64,000 bases of DNA from the NCBI RefSeq assembly GCF_900313025.1, contig NZ_OMPQ01000011.1:248001-312000 (forward strand), read 5' to 3'. Origin of the DNA: Pseudophaeobacter sp. EL27 (lineage in GTDB: Bacteria > Pseudomonadota > Alphaproteobacteria > Rhodobacterales > Rhodobacteraceae). Every line of letters begins with the position of its first letter. Positions within the stretch are counted from its first letter, which is position 1. Below are positions 27,530 to 35,844 of the stretch, piece by piece. The notes under the pieces are model-generated. The model saw nothing but the letters and a program-made list of their open reading frames with translations, ran no database searches and was not told the DNA's origin. Made by a program: the position numbers and the translations under genes.

Positions 27530-28339
27530 GTGATTGATCGCCTGAACGGACTTTTGGAAGACACCCGGTTTACCCGCTTCATCATGGTGGTGATCATGAT
27601 CAATGCGGTGACTCTGGGGCTTGAAACCTCTGACATGGCAATGGCGCGGGCTGGCGGGCTGATCCATCTGATCGACAAGATCTGCCTTGGCGTCTTTATT
27701 GTCGAAATCGCGCTCAAACTTATCGTGCGGCGGTTCAAATTCTTCCTCAGTGGCTGGAGCCTGTTTGATTTTGTGATCGTTGGCGTTGCTCTGGTGCCAG
27801 GCGCGCAGGGGTTCTCTGTGCTCCGGGCGTTGCGCATTCTGCGGGTGCTGCGGGTGATTTCCGTCGCCCCCAGCCTACGTCGGGTGGTCGAGGGTTTTGT
27901 TACCGCGCTGCCGGGCATGGGCTCGGTGTTTTTGCTGATGGCGATCATCTTCTATATCGGCTCAGTGATGGCCACCAAACTCTTTGGTGACAGCTTTCCA
28001 CAGTGGTTTGGCACCCTGGGGCAATCAGGCTATTCGCTGTTCCAGATCATGACATTGGAAAGCTGGTCGATGGGGATCGTGCGGCCGGTGATGGAGGTTT
28101 ATCCTCACGCCTGGGCCTTCTTTGTGCCCTTTATCATGGTGACGACATTTGCCGTGGTGAACCTGCTGGTGGGTCTGATCGTGAATTCGATGCAGGACGC
28201 CCATTCCGCCGAAGAAGGCGAGCGCACCGATGCCTACCGTGATGAGGTGCTGGAACGTTTGAAGGCGATTGAGGCGCAGCTGCATGTGGCCAAGGCCGCT
28301 AAGGGCTCCGCTGTTGAGGCGTCAAACAGCAAGTTGTGA
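27530..28339 (+). CDS. Bacterial voltage-gated sodium channel (NavBac type)
   Basis: This 269-residue protein has one six-span channel domain. Segment S4 carries arginines every third residue (RALRILRVLRVI, about residues 99-110). The pore loop holds TLESWSM at about 175-181, close to the TLESWAS filter of NaChBac, so sodium selectivity is expected. The C-terminal 40 residues are charged and heptad-like, as in the tetramer coiled coil of the family. The start is a GTG with GGAG eleven bases upstream. Such channels are found in marine and alkaliphilic bacteria. Confidence 0.92.
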   Translation: MIDRLNGLLEDTRFTRFIMVVIMINAVTLGLETSDMAMARAGGLIHLIDKICLGVFIVEIALKLIVRRFKFFLSGWSLFDFVIVGVALVPGAQGFSVLRALRILRVLRVISVAPSLRRVVEGFVTALPGMGSVFLLMAIIFYIGSVMATKLFGDSFPQWFGTLGQSGYSLFQIMTLESWSMGIVRPVMEVYPHAWAFFVPFIMVTTFAVVNLLVGLIVNSMQDAHSAEEGERTDAYRDEVLERLKAIEAQLHVAKAAKGSAVEASNSKL

Positions 28340-28405
28340 TTTTGAAATTTTGCCGATTCGGGGTATGGCGCTAAAAAAGGCGAGCAGGCCAAACAGGAAA
28401 AAGAC

Positions 28406-28930
28406 ATGGATAGACGCGTATTTGGATTAACGGCAGTTGCCAGCCTGGCTGTGGCAGGCTGTGGCAGAGGCCCGCAAGTGAGCCGGTTCAAAACCTATGA
28501 CGGGCCAGAGGTGACCAGCGTTGTGGTCAACAAGGGGGCGCGCAAGGTTTACCTGTTGAACGATGAGGATATCCTGCGCGAATATAAAATGGACCTCGGC
28601 TTTGCGCCGCTTGGCCACAAACGTATTGAAGGCGATGGTAAGACCCCGGAGGGGCTGTATCGCATCAACCGCCGTAATCCCAACAGCGCCTTTCATCTGT
28701 CGCTTGGCATCTCTTACCCGAACGCCGAGGACCGTGCCCATGCCAGTGCCTTGGGGAAACGCCCCGGGGGTGAGATTTTCATTCACGGTGAGCCGAACAA
28801 TGAAAAAGACCGCAAACGCGCCGCGCGGGTGTCGGACTGGACCGCAGGCTGTATCGCTGTAAGCAACGAAGAGATCGAGGAAATCTACGCCATGGTGCGT
28901 GATGGCACGCCGATCGCACTGCGGGCGTAG
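28406..28930 (+). CDS. L,D-transpeptidase-family lipoprotein (YafK/ErfK-like)
   Basis: This 174-residue protein starts with a lipoprotein signal ending in the lipobox VAGC. The YkuD catalytic motif follows as HGEPNN and DWTAGCIAVSNEE, with the nucleophilic cysteine. The spacing and sequence resemble YafK/ErfK-like members. L,D-transpeptidases crosslink peptidoglycan or attach proteins to it, but some YafK-like members instead cleave such links. It should be anchored in the outer or inner membrane, facing the periplasm. A bidirectional terminator separates it from the CAP gene. Confidence 0.92.
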   Translation: MDRRVFGLTAVASLAVAGCGRGPQVSRFKTYDGPEVTSVVVNKGARKVYLLNDEDILREYKMDLGFAPLGHKRIEGDGKTPEGLYRINRRNPNSAFHLSLGISYPNAEDRAHASALGKRPGGEIFIHGEPNNEKDRKRAARVSDWTAGCIAVSNEEIEEIYAMVRDGTPIALRA

Positions 28931-28967
28931 CACCTCGCGGCGCTGAAATCTGTTTCCGCCATGAAAG

Positions 28968-28990
28968 AAGGGGCCCTGCGGCCCCTTTTT
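28968..28990. terminator. Bidirectional terminator between L,D-transpeptidase and CAP genes
   Basis: AAGGGGCC-CTGC-GGCCCCTT is a perfect 8-base stem followed by TTT on the plus strand. On the minus strand it is followed by CTTTC. It serves both convergent genes. Confidence 0.85.
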
Positions 28991-29015
28991 GCTGTGTTGA
29001 GTTTTTGCTGCTGGC

Positions 29016-29507
29016 TTAGTTCGCCATCACCAGTGTCCACCAGATTTTGCCATTGGGCTCCTGGAACCAGGAGAAGCCCATATTGGTGGCCTTTGGATCC
29101 AGAATCACTGCGCGGGTGCTGGCCTCTTCCATCCAGGCGGTAAGCGTTTGCAGCTCATTCTCGTAGGTTTCAGAGATATTCTCGCCCTGAACAGATCCGA
29201 CATATCCGGTGCGTGCAACCCGGTCCAAGGGGGAGGATCCATCGGAGCCAAAGTGCCAGGGCCGGTTCTGTACCGACATGTCACGGGAATGGGTGGCGGC
29301 GGCCGCATTTAGCTGGGCGTTCAGTTGAACCTGCGGTGCGGTTGAGGCCTGACGCAGCGCGTTGACAGAATCCAGCATCCGCAGCTGCACCTTGTCGGCA
29401 TTTCGGATGCGATAGGCGGAACCGCCGCTTCCGTTCTCGGTTGTTGGCGTGCAGGCCGCGGCCAAAGCCAGAGTGGCGGCCATCAGGATCAGAAATACAC
29501 GCTTCAT
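29016..29507 (-). CDS. CAP-domain (SCP-like, YkwD type) lipoprotein
   Basis: This 163-residue protein begins at the ATG at 29507 with a lipoprotein signal whose lipobox is LAAAC. The rest is a bacterial CAP domain: LNAAAATHSRDMSVQN, then GENISETY and the C-terminal IWWTLVMAN. Conserved His and Glu positions of the CAP cleft are present (ATHSRDM; GENI). The function of bacterial CAP proteins is mostly unknown; envelope roles are suspected. It is placed between two L,D-transpeptidase genes, so a cell-wall role is a reasonable guess. Confidence 0.9.
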   Translation of the reverse strand: MKRVFLILMAATLALAAACTPTTENGSGGSAYRIRNADKVQLRMLDSVNALRQASTAPQVQLNAQLNAAAATHSRDMSVQNRPWHFGSDGSSPLDRVARTGYVGSVQGENISETYENELQTLTAWMEEASTRAVILDPKATNMGFSWFQEPNGKIWWTLVMAN

Positions 29508-29675
29508 CTTTTGTCTCGCTCTATCGTTCGTCCAAGCACTTAGCCTATCCTGTGGCAGCTGCGCAAACAGGCCCGGGGAAATCCGCACAGAAAACTCATG
29601 GTTTGATTTGCGACTGCGGCTTTCCGGTCATACTATGGCGACCAACCCTGATGAAAACGCGCAGGATATTTTCAG

Positions 29676-30296
29676 ATGACACGATCTCTTTTCAACGGTG
29701 GTTCCCGCCGACAGTTTTTGGCCGGTTCAGCGGCCCTGATAGCCTCACCTGCTTTGTCGCAAGTGCTTGAAGAACCACAAGAAGAACAGGCTTTTGATCC
29801 GCTACGCCCGCCCCCCGAGCCAGAGCCGCCAGTAAAGCGGAATATCTCTGCTTTCCGGTCAAAACGCTGGCAACCGTATTTCGATCATCTGCGCAAAGGG
29901 GCGATTCTTGTCGATATCGACAGCCGCGCTTTGCACTATTGGTCTGAAGATGGGAATAACTACAGACTTTTCCCCTCATCTGTTCCGTTGTCGAATGACC
30001 TGACACGCAGGGGGCGTACATCAATTACCCGCAAAGTGGATGGTCCCGGCTGGGCGCCAACGCCGAACATGCGCAAGCGCAATCCGGAATGGCCGGCCTA
30101 TATCCCACCCGGTCCAGATAACCCATTGGGAACACATGCTTTATACCTGGGGTGGAAGTACTATCGGATCCACGGAACCCATGATACACGCAAGATTGGC
30201 CGCAAGTCTTCCAATGGCTGTATCGGGCTCTACAACGAGCATATTGCGGAACTGTTTGAGGTGGCAAAGGTTGGAACGCAAGTGTTGCTAATTTGA
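29676..30296 (+). CDS. L,D-transpeptidase with Tat signal
   Basis: This 206-residue protein starts with a twin-arginine signal (SRRQFLAGSAALIAS) followed by an alanine-type cleavage region. A Pro/Glu-rich linker follows at about residues 40-60. The YkuD domain ends in HGTHDTRKIG and SSNGCIGLYNEH, which holds the catalytic His and Cys. It should therefore be a periplasmic peptidoglycan L,D-transpeptidase exported after folding. The start is the only good ATG before the RR motif. Together with the lipoprotein transpeptidase and CAP gene it forms a cell-envelope cluster. Confidence 0.92.
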   Translation: MTRSLFNGGSRRQFLAGSAALIASPALSQVLEEPQEEQAFDPLRPPPEPEPPVKRNISAFRSKRWQPYFDHLRKGAILVDIDSRALHYWSEDGNNYRLFPSSVPLSNDLTRRGRTSITRKVDGPGWAPTPNMRKRNPEWPAYIPPGPDNPLGTHALYLGWKYYRIHGTHDTRKIGRKSSNGCIGLYNEHIAELFEVAKVGTQVLLI

Positions 30297-30433
30297 CGAC
30301 ATACTGCGTTTCGAGGGTTGGAAAATACCAACAAGCAATTGCAATTCCGAGGCTTTACTGGTTAGAAAAAATCACGAGGTAAGTCTTGGGTGCGTAGGCC
30401 ATTTTTGGGTCTGCGCTAATTCTGGAGGTTAAC

Positions 30434-30616
30434 ATGAACAAACTTGTACTCGCAGCCGCTCTGACCGCCGCTGCATCCACCGCTTCTGCTGGCAACCTGG
30501 CTGAGCCAATCGTTGAGCCCGTAGTAATCGAAGAAGCTGCAACCAGCTCTTCCAGCGGCATCCTGCTGCCACTGCTGCTGCTCGTCCTGGTTGGCGCGGC
30601 TGTTGCAAGCAGCTAA
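30434..30616 (+). CDS. Small exported membrane peptide, 60 residues
   Basis: The protein has a clear signal peptide (NKLVLAAALTAAASTASA), a short acidic middle (EPIVEPVVIEE), a serine run, and a C-terminal hydrophobic span of about 17 residues. After cleavage only about 40 residues remain, mostly one transmembrane helix. The start has GGAGG six bases upstream and a strong terminator follows, so this is probably a well-expressed monocistronic gene. I do not recognise a named family, although similar short proteins with this layout are familiar from Rhodobacterales genomes. Function is unknown. Confidence 0.8.
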   Translation: MNKLVLAAALTAAASTASAGNLAEPIVEPVVIEEAATSSSSGILLPLLLLVLVGAAVASS

Positions 30617-30635
30617 TTGCTGTGCGTAAGAATTT

Positions 30636-30666
30636 AAAAAGGCGGTGATTTTTCACCGCCTTTTTT
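30636..30666 (+). terminator. Terminator after the small exported peptide
   Basis: GGCGGTGA-TTTT-TCACCGCC is a perfect 8-base stem, extended by AAAAA pairing with TTTTT and ending in six T. It is a textbook rho-independent terminator. Confidence 0.93.
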
Positions 30667-30703
30667 ATTGCCTGCCCGTTGCCCCCAGGGGGCTGTCGGC
30701 TGC

Positions 30704-33700
30704 CTAGGGCAGCACGACTTCGGATAAAACGCTGTCCAGTGATACAAGGATCATCTCGACCCCTTCGGCATCAATTGTCAGGGGTGGTCGGATTTTCAGG
30801 ATATTATCCTTGGGGCCTTCGCTGCCGATCAGAATACGGTGATCGCGCATACGGTTTTTCACATAGGAACAGATCTGCGTCGCCTCTGAGCCATCCGCAG
30901 TGATCAGCTCCAAGCCCAAAAACAGCCCCATACCACGAATATCGCCAACACAGGCGTGTTTGGTCTCTAGCGCTTTCAACCCAGCAATCAGATCTGCGCC
31001 CATCGATCGGGCATTTTCCTGCAAGCCCTCGTCGTCAACGATATCCAGCACCTCTTTGCCCATCCGGCACGACAGGGTGGAGCCGCCAAAGGTGGAGAAG
31101 AACTCGATGCCGTTGTTGAAGCTCTCGGCAATTTCCCTAGTGGTGACCAGCACGCCCAGGGGATGACCATTGCCGATGGGTTTGCCCATGACCACGATGT
31201 CAGGGCTGGCGCCCTGGTGTTCAAAACCAAAGTAATAGTCCCCCAGACGTCCCAGACCGGTCTGCACCTCATCGGCAATACAGATACCCCCAGCGGCACG
31301 GATCTTCTCGTAGACAGCAGGCAGATAACCCTTGGGCGGGATGATTTGCCCCCCAACCGACGGGAAAGTTTCAGCGATGAAGCCCGCAATGCCCTGACCG
31401 CGCTCTTGCAGGGCTTTGATGGCGGGGTCGACCAGATCGGCAAATTTCTGCGCCCGGTCCGGGTCATCGAGTTTGAAACTGCCGCGATAGTCATCTGCCA
31501 CTTCAACCAGCTCAACCCAATCAGCCTTGCCCACGCCGCCGGGCTTGTTGAACTTATAGGCCGAGACATCAATCGCCCCGGTGGTATTGCCGTGGTAGCC
31601 GTGATCCGGCGTCACCATGCCTTTGGCACCAGTATGGGCGCGGGCCAGTCGCAGGGCCAGCTCATTGGCTTCGGTGCCCGAATTCACAAAGAAGCAGACC
31701 TGCAGATGATCGGGCATCTTTGACAGGATCTTATCGGCAAAGGCAGTCTGGGCGGGGTGCAGATAGCGGGTGTTGGAGTTCATCCGCTTGAGCTGATCCG
31801 CCGCCACCGCCTGAATACGCGGATGGGCGTGGCCGACATGAGGTACATTGTTATAGGCGTCCAGATAGGGGCGGCCCCATTCATCAAACAGATGATGTTT
31901 CCAGCCCCGCACCAGCATCACCGGATCAGAATAGGTGAGGCTGAGGTTGCCGCCAAAATGATCCTGACGTCCCTGACGGATCTCGTCTTTGTTGGTGGGG
32001 GTATAGTGGCATTTGTCATCCGGCAGGTTCAACAAGGCTGCCGGATTGGGACAGATGGCGCGCCACATGTACATCTCGTCCGGATCGCCAACGCCGGGCC
32101 AGTCGGCCTCGATGCCCTCGGTGGTCAGCGCCAGTTGAAAATGCACATGCGGGGCCCAGCCACCATTCATGCTGTGATCCCCCAGACGGCAGAACTCTGC
32201 GCCTTTTGCAATCTTGTCACCGGGGCTCAGGCGGTCGCAGCACTCGGGGTCAAGGTGGCCATAAAGCGTGTAGAACGGATCACCCGCCGGGGTTTCATGG
32301 CGCAGGATAATCACCCCGCCATAATCAAGGTGCCCGGTGCGGTTCTCGACCACAAAGACTTCGCCATCCAGCGGCGCGAACATCGGGGTGAAATCTGGGG
32401 CAAAGGCATCCACCGCCAGATGCACGGTGCGGCGATTGCTGGCCTTATAAGGGCCCTTGCGGAAGGCGGGTTCGGCATAGATTAGCCGGGGTTCGTGATA
32501 GTAGCCGAGCCAGATCTTGCCGTCCTTTTCGAATTCTTCGCCAACGCGGGCGGCCTCTTCCAGCGGCATGTGGAACGGATTCTGTGGCCAGGTGGAGTTT
32601 TCCACCGAAAGCGAGCCCATTGGGGCCTCTGACAGATCCTCGCCCATCAAGGGTGCAAAATTACCGCGCTCGGCTTCCAGCCAGGTCATTACCCGGTCAG
32701 CCCCTTCCACCACTGGCAGGTCACAGGCAGCCCGCAGCCGCGCCGCGAGCAATCCGGGATGCAGATCGTGGGTTTCAAGAAAGCGCCAGGCAGGGGCCTG
32801 TGAAATGGTCACATAGGGGTCATCGGGATTTTCAACGGCCATCAGGGTGGAGTTGACCACGCTGACCGCCAGCCGGGCGCGCAGCAGCGGGTAGACCAGA
32901 TCCATCTCCTGTGGGGTCAGCGGATAGGCGCTGTGGTAGCCCGCCACCAGTGCCGCCAGCGCGCCTTCGGGGTCGGCATGGTCCAGCACGATATAGGCGG
33001 CGGCAATGGCCAGGTCACAGATGCGCGGAGCTGCACACATATCGCCCAGATCAATCAGCCCCGAGACACGACGCGGCTGGGTCAGCTCGCCTGTGACCAT
33101 GATGTTGTAGTCATTGGCATCATTGTGAATTGCCTGCTTGGGTAATCCGGCCAGAACAGGCTCTAACTTGGTAAATACAGTGTTGATCTCACGGATCAGA
33201 CTCTGTCTTTTGGGGTCGGTGATAGAGTCGATTTCAGCGCCTATCCATCCGGCGCGCATCAGGTCCCATTTGAAGTCGCGCTCCAACCCTGGGTGTTGAA
33301 AATCCGCCAGAGCCTTGCCCGCGCCACCCAGAACCGCGCCGACCTCATGGATCAGTGCCAGACTCTTGGGGCTCACCTTGGCATAGCATTGCCCCGGCAG
33401 GCATTCGAGAATCCAGCACAGGCGGTTGGCGCCATTCTCGTCCCTAAGGGAGAGCATGGCTGCGCCGCTGGAGCTAGGGATCACCCGCGGGCAGGGCAGG
33501 TCTGGGGTGTTGGAGGCTATATGCTGAAAGGCCTGTACCTGCATCTCAACCAGCCAAGCCTCACAATCGGGACGCATGGCCTTGAGGATGTAGCCGGTGC
33601 CATCCGGCCCTGTGGCCATGAAGTTCAGGTCATATTCGCCGTCCAGGCGGCGCAGATCTGCAGTGATGCCCCAATGGGATTTCAGGGCATCAGCCCAGTG

Positions 33701-33712
33701 CTGTAGGTTCAT
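30704..33712 (-). CDS. Kinase / M23 domain / class III aminotransferase fusion
   Basis: This 1002-residue protein joins three modules. Residues 1-350 are an aminoglycoside phosphotransferase-like kinase with HNDANDYN and LIDLGD. Residues about 400-550 are an M23/LytM-like domain with HLAVD and HVHF, so the His, Asp and HxH zinc ligands are kept. Residues about 570-1002 are a class III PLP aminotransferase with ADEVQTGLGR and the PLP lysine in MGKPIGNGHP. There is no signal peptide. Related kinase and PLP phospho-lyase pairs act on phosphorylated amino alcohols such as hydroxylysine or phosphoethanolamine. The ATG at 33712 has GGAGAG eight bases upstream. Confidence 0.9.
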   Translation of the reverse strand: MNLQHWADALKSHWGITADLRRLDGEYDLNFMATGPDGTGYILKAMRPDCEAWLVEMQVQAFQHIASNTPDLPCPRVIPSSSGAAMLSLRDENGANRLCWILECLPGQCYAKVSPKSLALIHEVGAVLGGAGKALADFQHPGLERDFKWDLMRAGWIGAEIDSITDPKRQSLIREINTVFTKLEPVLAGLPKQAIHNDANDYNIMVTGELTQPRRVSGLIDLGDMCAAPRICDLAIAAAYIVLDHADPEGALAALVAGYHSAYPLTPQEMDLVYPLLRARLAVSVVNSTLMAVENPDDPYVTISQAPAWRFLETHDLHPGLLAARLRAACDLPVVEGADRVMTWLEAERGNFAPLMGEDLSEAPMGSLSVENSTWPQNPFHMPLEEAARVGEEFEKDGKIWLGYYHEPRLIYAEPAFRKGPYKASNRRTVHLAVDAFAPDFTPMFAPLDGEVFVVENRTGHLDYGGVIILRHETPAGDPFYTLYGHLDPECCDRLSPGDKIAKGAEFCRLGDHSMNGGWAPHVHFQLALTTEGIEADWPGVGDPDEMYMWRAICPNPAALLNLPDDKCHYTPTNKDEIRQGRQDHFGGNLSLTYSDPVMLVRGWKHHLFDEWGRPYLDAYNNVPHVGHAHPRIQAVAADQLKRMNSNTRYLHPAQTAFADKILSKMPDHLQVCFFVNSGTEANELALRLARAHTGAKGMVTPDHGYHGNTTGAIDVSAYKFNKPGGVGKADWVELVEVADDYRGSFKLDDPDRAQKFADLVDPAIKALQERGQGIAGFIAETFPSVGGQIIPPKGYLPAVYEKIRAAGGICIADEVQTGLGRLGDYYFGFEHQGASPDIVVMGKPIGNGHPLGVLVTTREIAESFNNGIEFFSTFGGSTLSCRMGKEVLDIVDDEGLQENARSMGADLIAGLKALETKHACVGDIRGMGLFLGLELITADGSEATQICSYVKNRMRDHRILIGSEGPKDNILKIRPPLTIDAEGVEMILVSLDSVLSEVVLP

Positions 33713-33783
33713 TACATGTCTCTCCCCGTCTGCCCAAAATCGGCAGTCCAATATTGGATCCTATTTGGACCGGGGAGGGGAGA

Positions 33784-34845
33784 TTAGTCCAGCCAACCTT
33801 TGAGATTATTCTCAATCACACCGGCAAGCGCGGCGATATGGTCGTCATCATCGTTGAGGCAGGGGATATAGAGAAAATCTTCACCACCGGCCTCTTCAAA
33901 GCTTTCCTTGATCTCTTCGTTGATCTCTTCCAGCGTCTCGATGCAGTCAGCCGAGAAGGCCGGCGCCATCACGGCAATGCTTTTCTTACCCTCGCGGGCC
34001 AGGGTGGCGACGTGATCAACCGTGTAGGGTTTCAGCCATTCCTCGGGGCCAAACACCGACTGGAAGGTGGTGGTGATCTCTGTGTCCTGCCAACCCAGCC
34101 GCTCGCGCAGCAGTCGCGTGGTTTTCTGGCACTGGCAATGGTAGGGATCGCCCTGCATCAGATAGCGCTTGGGCATGCCGTGGTAGGAGACCACCAGAAT
34201 ATCGGGGCGTTTTGCGGCTTTGCCGTAGGCCTCTTCCACCGATCTGGCCAGAGCCTCGATATAGGCGGGTTGATCAAAATAGGGTTCAATGGTGCGCGCG
34301 GCGGGCTGCCAGGTCTCTTCCATCAGGGCGCGGAAGAACTGATCATTGGCGGTGCCCGAGGTGGCGCCGGCATATTGCGGATAAAGCGGCACAAAGAGGA
34401 TCTTTTGGCAGCCGGCCTCAACCATGGCGCGGACCTTGGATTTGGTTGAAGGATTGCCGTAGCGCATACAGTAATCCACCATGACCTGATCGCCGTAGCG
34501 CTCCGCCATGACCGAGGCCATCTTGGCGGTTTGGTCCTTGGTGATGGTCATCAGCGGGCTTTCACCCTTGTCGTGATTCCAGATCGATTTATAGGCCGCG
34601 CCTGAGGAAAAAGGCCGCTTGTTCAGGATGATCAGCTGCAGCAAGGGTTGCCACTTCCAGGCAGGGTAGTCGATCACCCGTTTGTCGGACAGGAATTCAC
34701 CCAGGTAGCGGCGCATCGGCCAGTAGCTATAGTCATCCGGCGTGCCGAGGTTTGCCAGCAGGATGCCGACCTTTTCGCCTTTGATCTTTGGGTGATCGGC
34801 TGGCGCGTGGGCGGGGCAGGTGGCGGAGGTGGAAGAATCCAGCAT
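33784..34845 (-). CDS. hemH: Ferrochelatase
   Basis: This 353-residue enzyme inserts iron into protoporphyrin IX, the last step of protoheme synthesis. It has VGILLANLGTPDDY near the start, FVPLYPQYAG, the SYHGMP motif with the catalytic His, and FQSVFGPEEWLKP. The final conserved acidic segment is FSADCIETLEEINEE. Length is usual for alphaproteobacteria. The start is chosen at the ATG at 34845. An in-frame ATG at 34920 would add 25 residues without similarity to the family. The fusion gene follows on the same strand after 71 bases. Confidence 0.96.
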   Translation of the reverse strand: MLDSSTSATCPAHAPADHPKIKGEKVGILLANLGTPDDYSYWPMRRYLGEFLSDKRVIDYPAWKWQPLLQLIILNKRPFSSGAAYKSIWNHDKGESPLMTITKDQTAKMASVMAERYGDQVMVDYCMRYGNPSTKSKVRAMVEAGCQKILFVPLYPQYAGATSGTANDQFFRALMEETWQPAARTIEPYFDQPAYIEALARSVEEAYGKAAKRPDILVVSYHGMPKRYLMQGDPYHCQCQKTTRLLRERLGWQDTEITTTFQSVFGPEEWLKPYTVDHVATLAREGKKSIAVMAPAFSADCIETLEEINEEIKESFEEAGGEDFLYIPCLNDDDDHIAALAGVIENNLKGWLD

Positions 34846-35000
34846 TGAAATGAGTGGTCCTGTATCTGCGGCAGAGCTTTGCGTGTCGGAAACTATGGCG
34901 AGGGTCACAATTCGCCACAAGATAGGGTGTTACGGGGCCAAAGGCCAATTGGATCATATTGGCGCAGTGATTTGTTTTTCTTATCGGTGCGCCAACGGGT

Positions 35001-35831
35001 CTATTTGGGCAGTTTGGTCTCTGGCACCTTCAGCGCCTCAGACAGCCGCATCTTGGCAGAGCCGGGGCGCAGTGGTTGCTGCTGGCTCTCCGAGGGCGAC
35101 CAGCCGGTCAGACAGACCAGCTCAAATGTGGCGGGCAGTTTGCCGTTCTCCAGGGCAAAATGCTCGCGGTAGATGGCTTCGGTCTGGGTAAAGAGCGCGC
35201 GGGGGCTGGGGCGTTTCAGGCGCTGGGCCATGGCATTGCCTTCGCCCATGGCACGCAGCTCATGCATCAGGTGAAGGCTGTCGCGGTACTGCGCGGTCAG
35301 TGGCACCACATCCGCAACTGGCAGGGCAAAGCCGGCACGTTGCAGCAGCCCGCCCAGATCCCGGACCTCGCCCATTGGCGCGACACGCGGTGACAGCCCA
35401 CCGGTGACGCGGGTCTCGGCCTCGGCCAGGGCGCTGCGCAGCTCGTGCAGGGTGCGCCCCCCAAGCGTGATCGCCAGCAGCAACCCGTCCTCGCTGAGCG
35501 CACGGCGGCATTGGATCAATTGCCCCACCGGATCATTGGCCCAGTGCAGCCCCATGGCGTGAATCACCAGATCATGCGCGCCGGGGGTGAGGTCCAGAAC
35601 CTCGTCATCGGGCACAATCTGAGCTTTGGGGAAGGAATTTTGCCAAATCTTAGCAAAAGGTGAAACAATCGCCACCTTCGTAAAGGTCCTGTTAACCAAT
35701 GTTAAGCGATCTTCCACCTCATCCCGTGCCAGGTCGTGAAGGAACAAGGCCTCAGTCTGGTGGCGGGTGCGATGGATCGCCAATGCTTGGCGGTCGAACA
35801 GCTCTGGCTGTGATTTGGGTGCTTGCGTCAT
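35001..35831 (-). CDS. SAM-dependent methyltransferase-like protein (BioC/NDUFAF5-like)
   Basis: This 276-residue protein fits the methyltransferase type 11 group. It has FDRQALAIHR at the start, a central HDLVIHAMGLHWANDPVGQL, then RALSEDGLLLAITLGGRTL. These are features of BioC-like and NDUFAF5-like proteins. The glycine-rich SAM motif I is poorly kept, so the activity is uncertain. The start codon is only 13 bases from the start of divergent comF, so its promoter must overlap that gene. hemH follows 155 bases downstream. Confidence 0.82.
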   Translation of the reverse strand: MTQAPKSQPELFDRQALAIHRTRHQTEALFLHDLARDEVEDRLTLVNRTFTKVAIVSPFAKIWQNSFPKAQIVPDDEVLDLTPGAHDLVIHAMGLHWANDPVGQLIQCRRALSEDGLLLAITLGGRTLHELRSALAEAETRVTGGLSPRVAPMGEVRDLGGLLQRAGFALPVADVVPLTAQYRDSLHLMHELRAMGEGNAMAQRLKRPSPRALFTQTEAIYREHFALENGKLPATFELVCLTGWSPSESQQQPLRPGSAKMRLSEALKVPETKLPK

Positions 35832-35844
35832 GGGGGCTATTTAG

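Noticed and set aside
35692-35705. CtrA-like pair TTAA-N6-TTAA
   Set aside because: The consensus spacing is seven bases, and the site lies inside the methyltransferase-like coding region.
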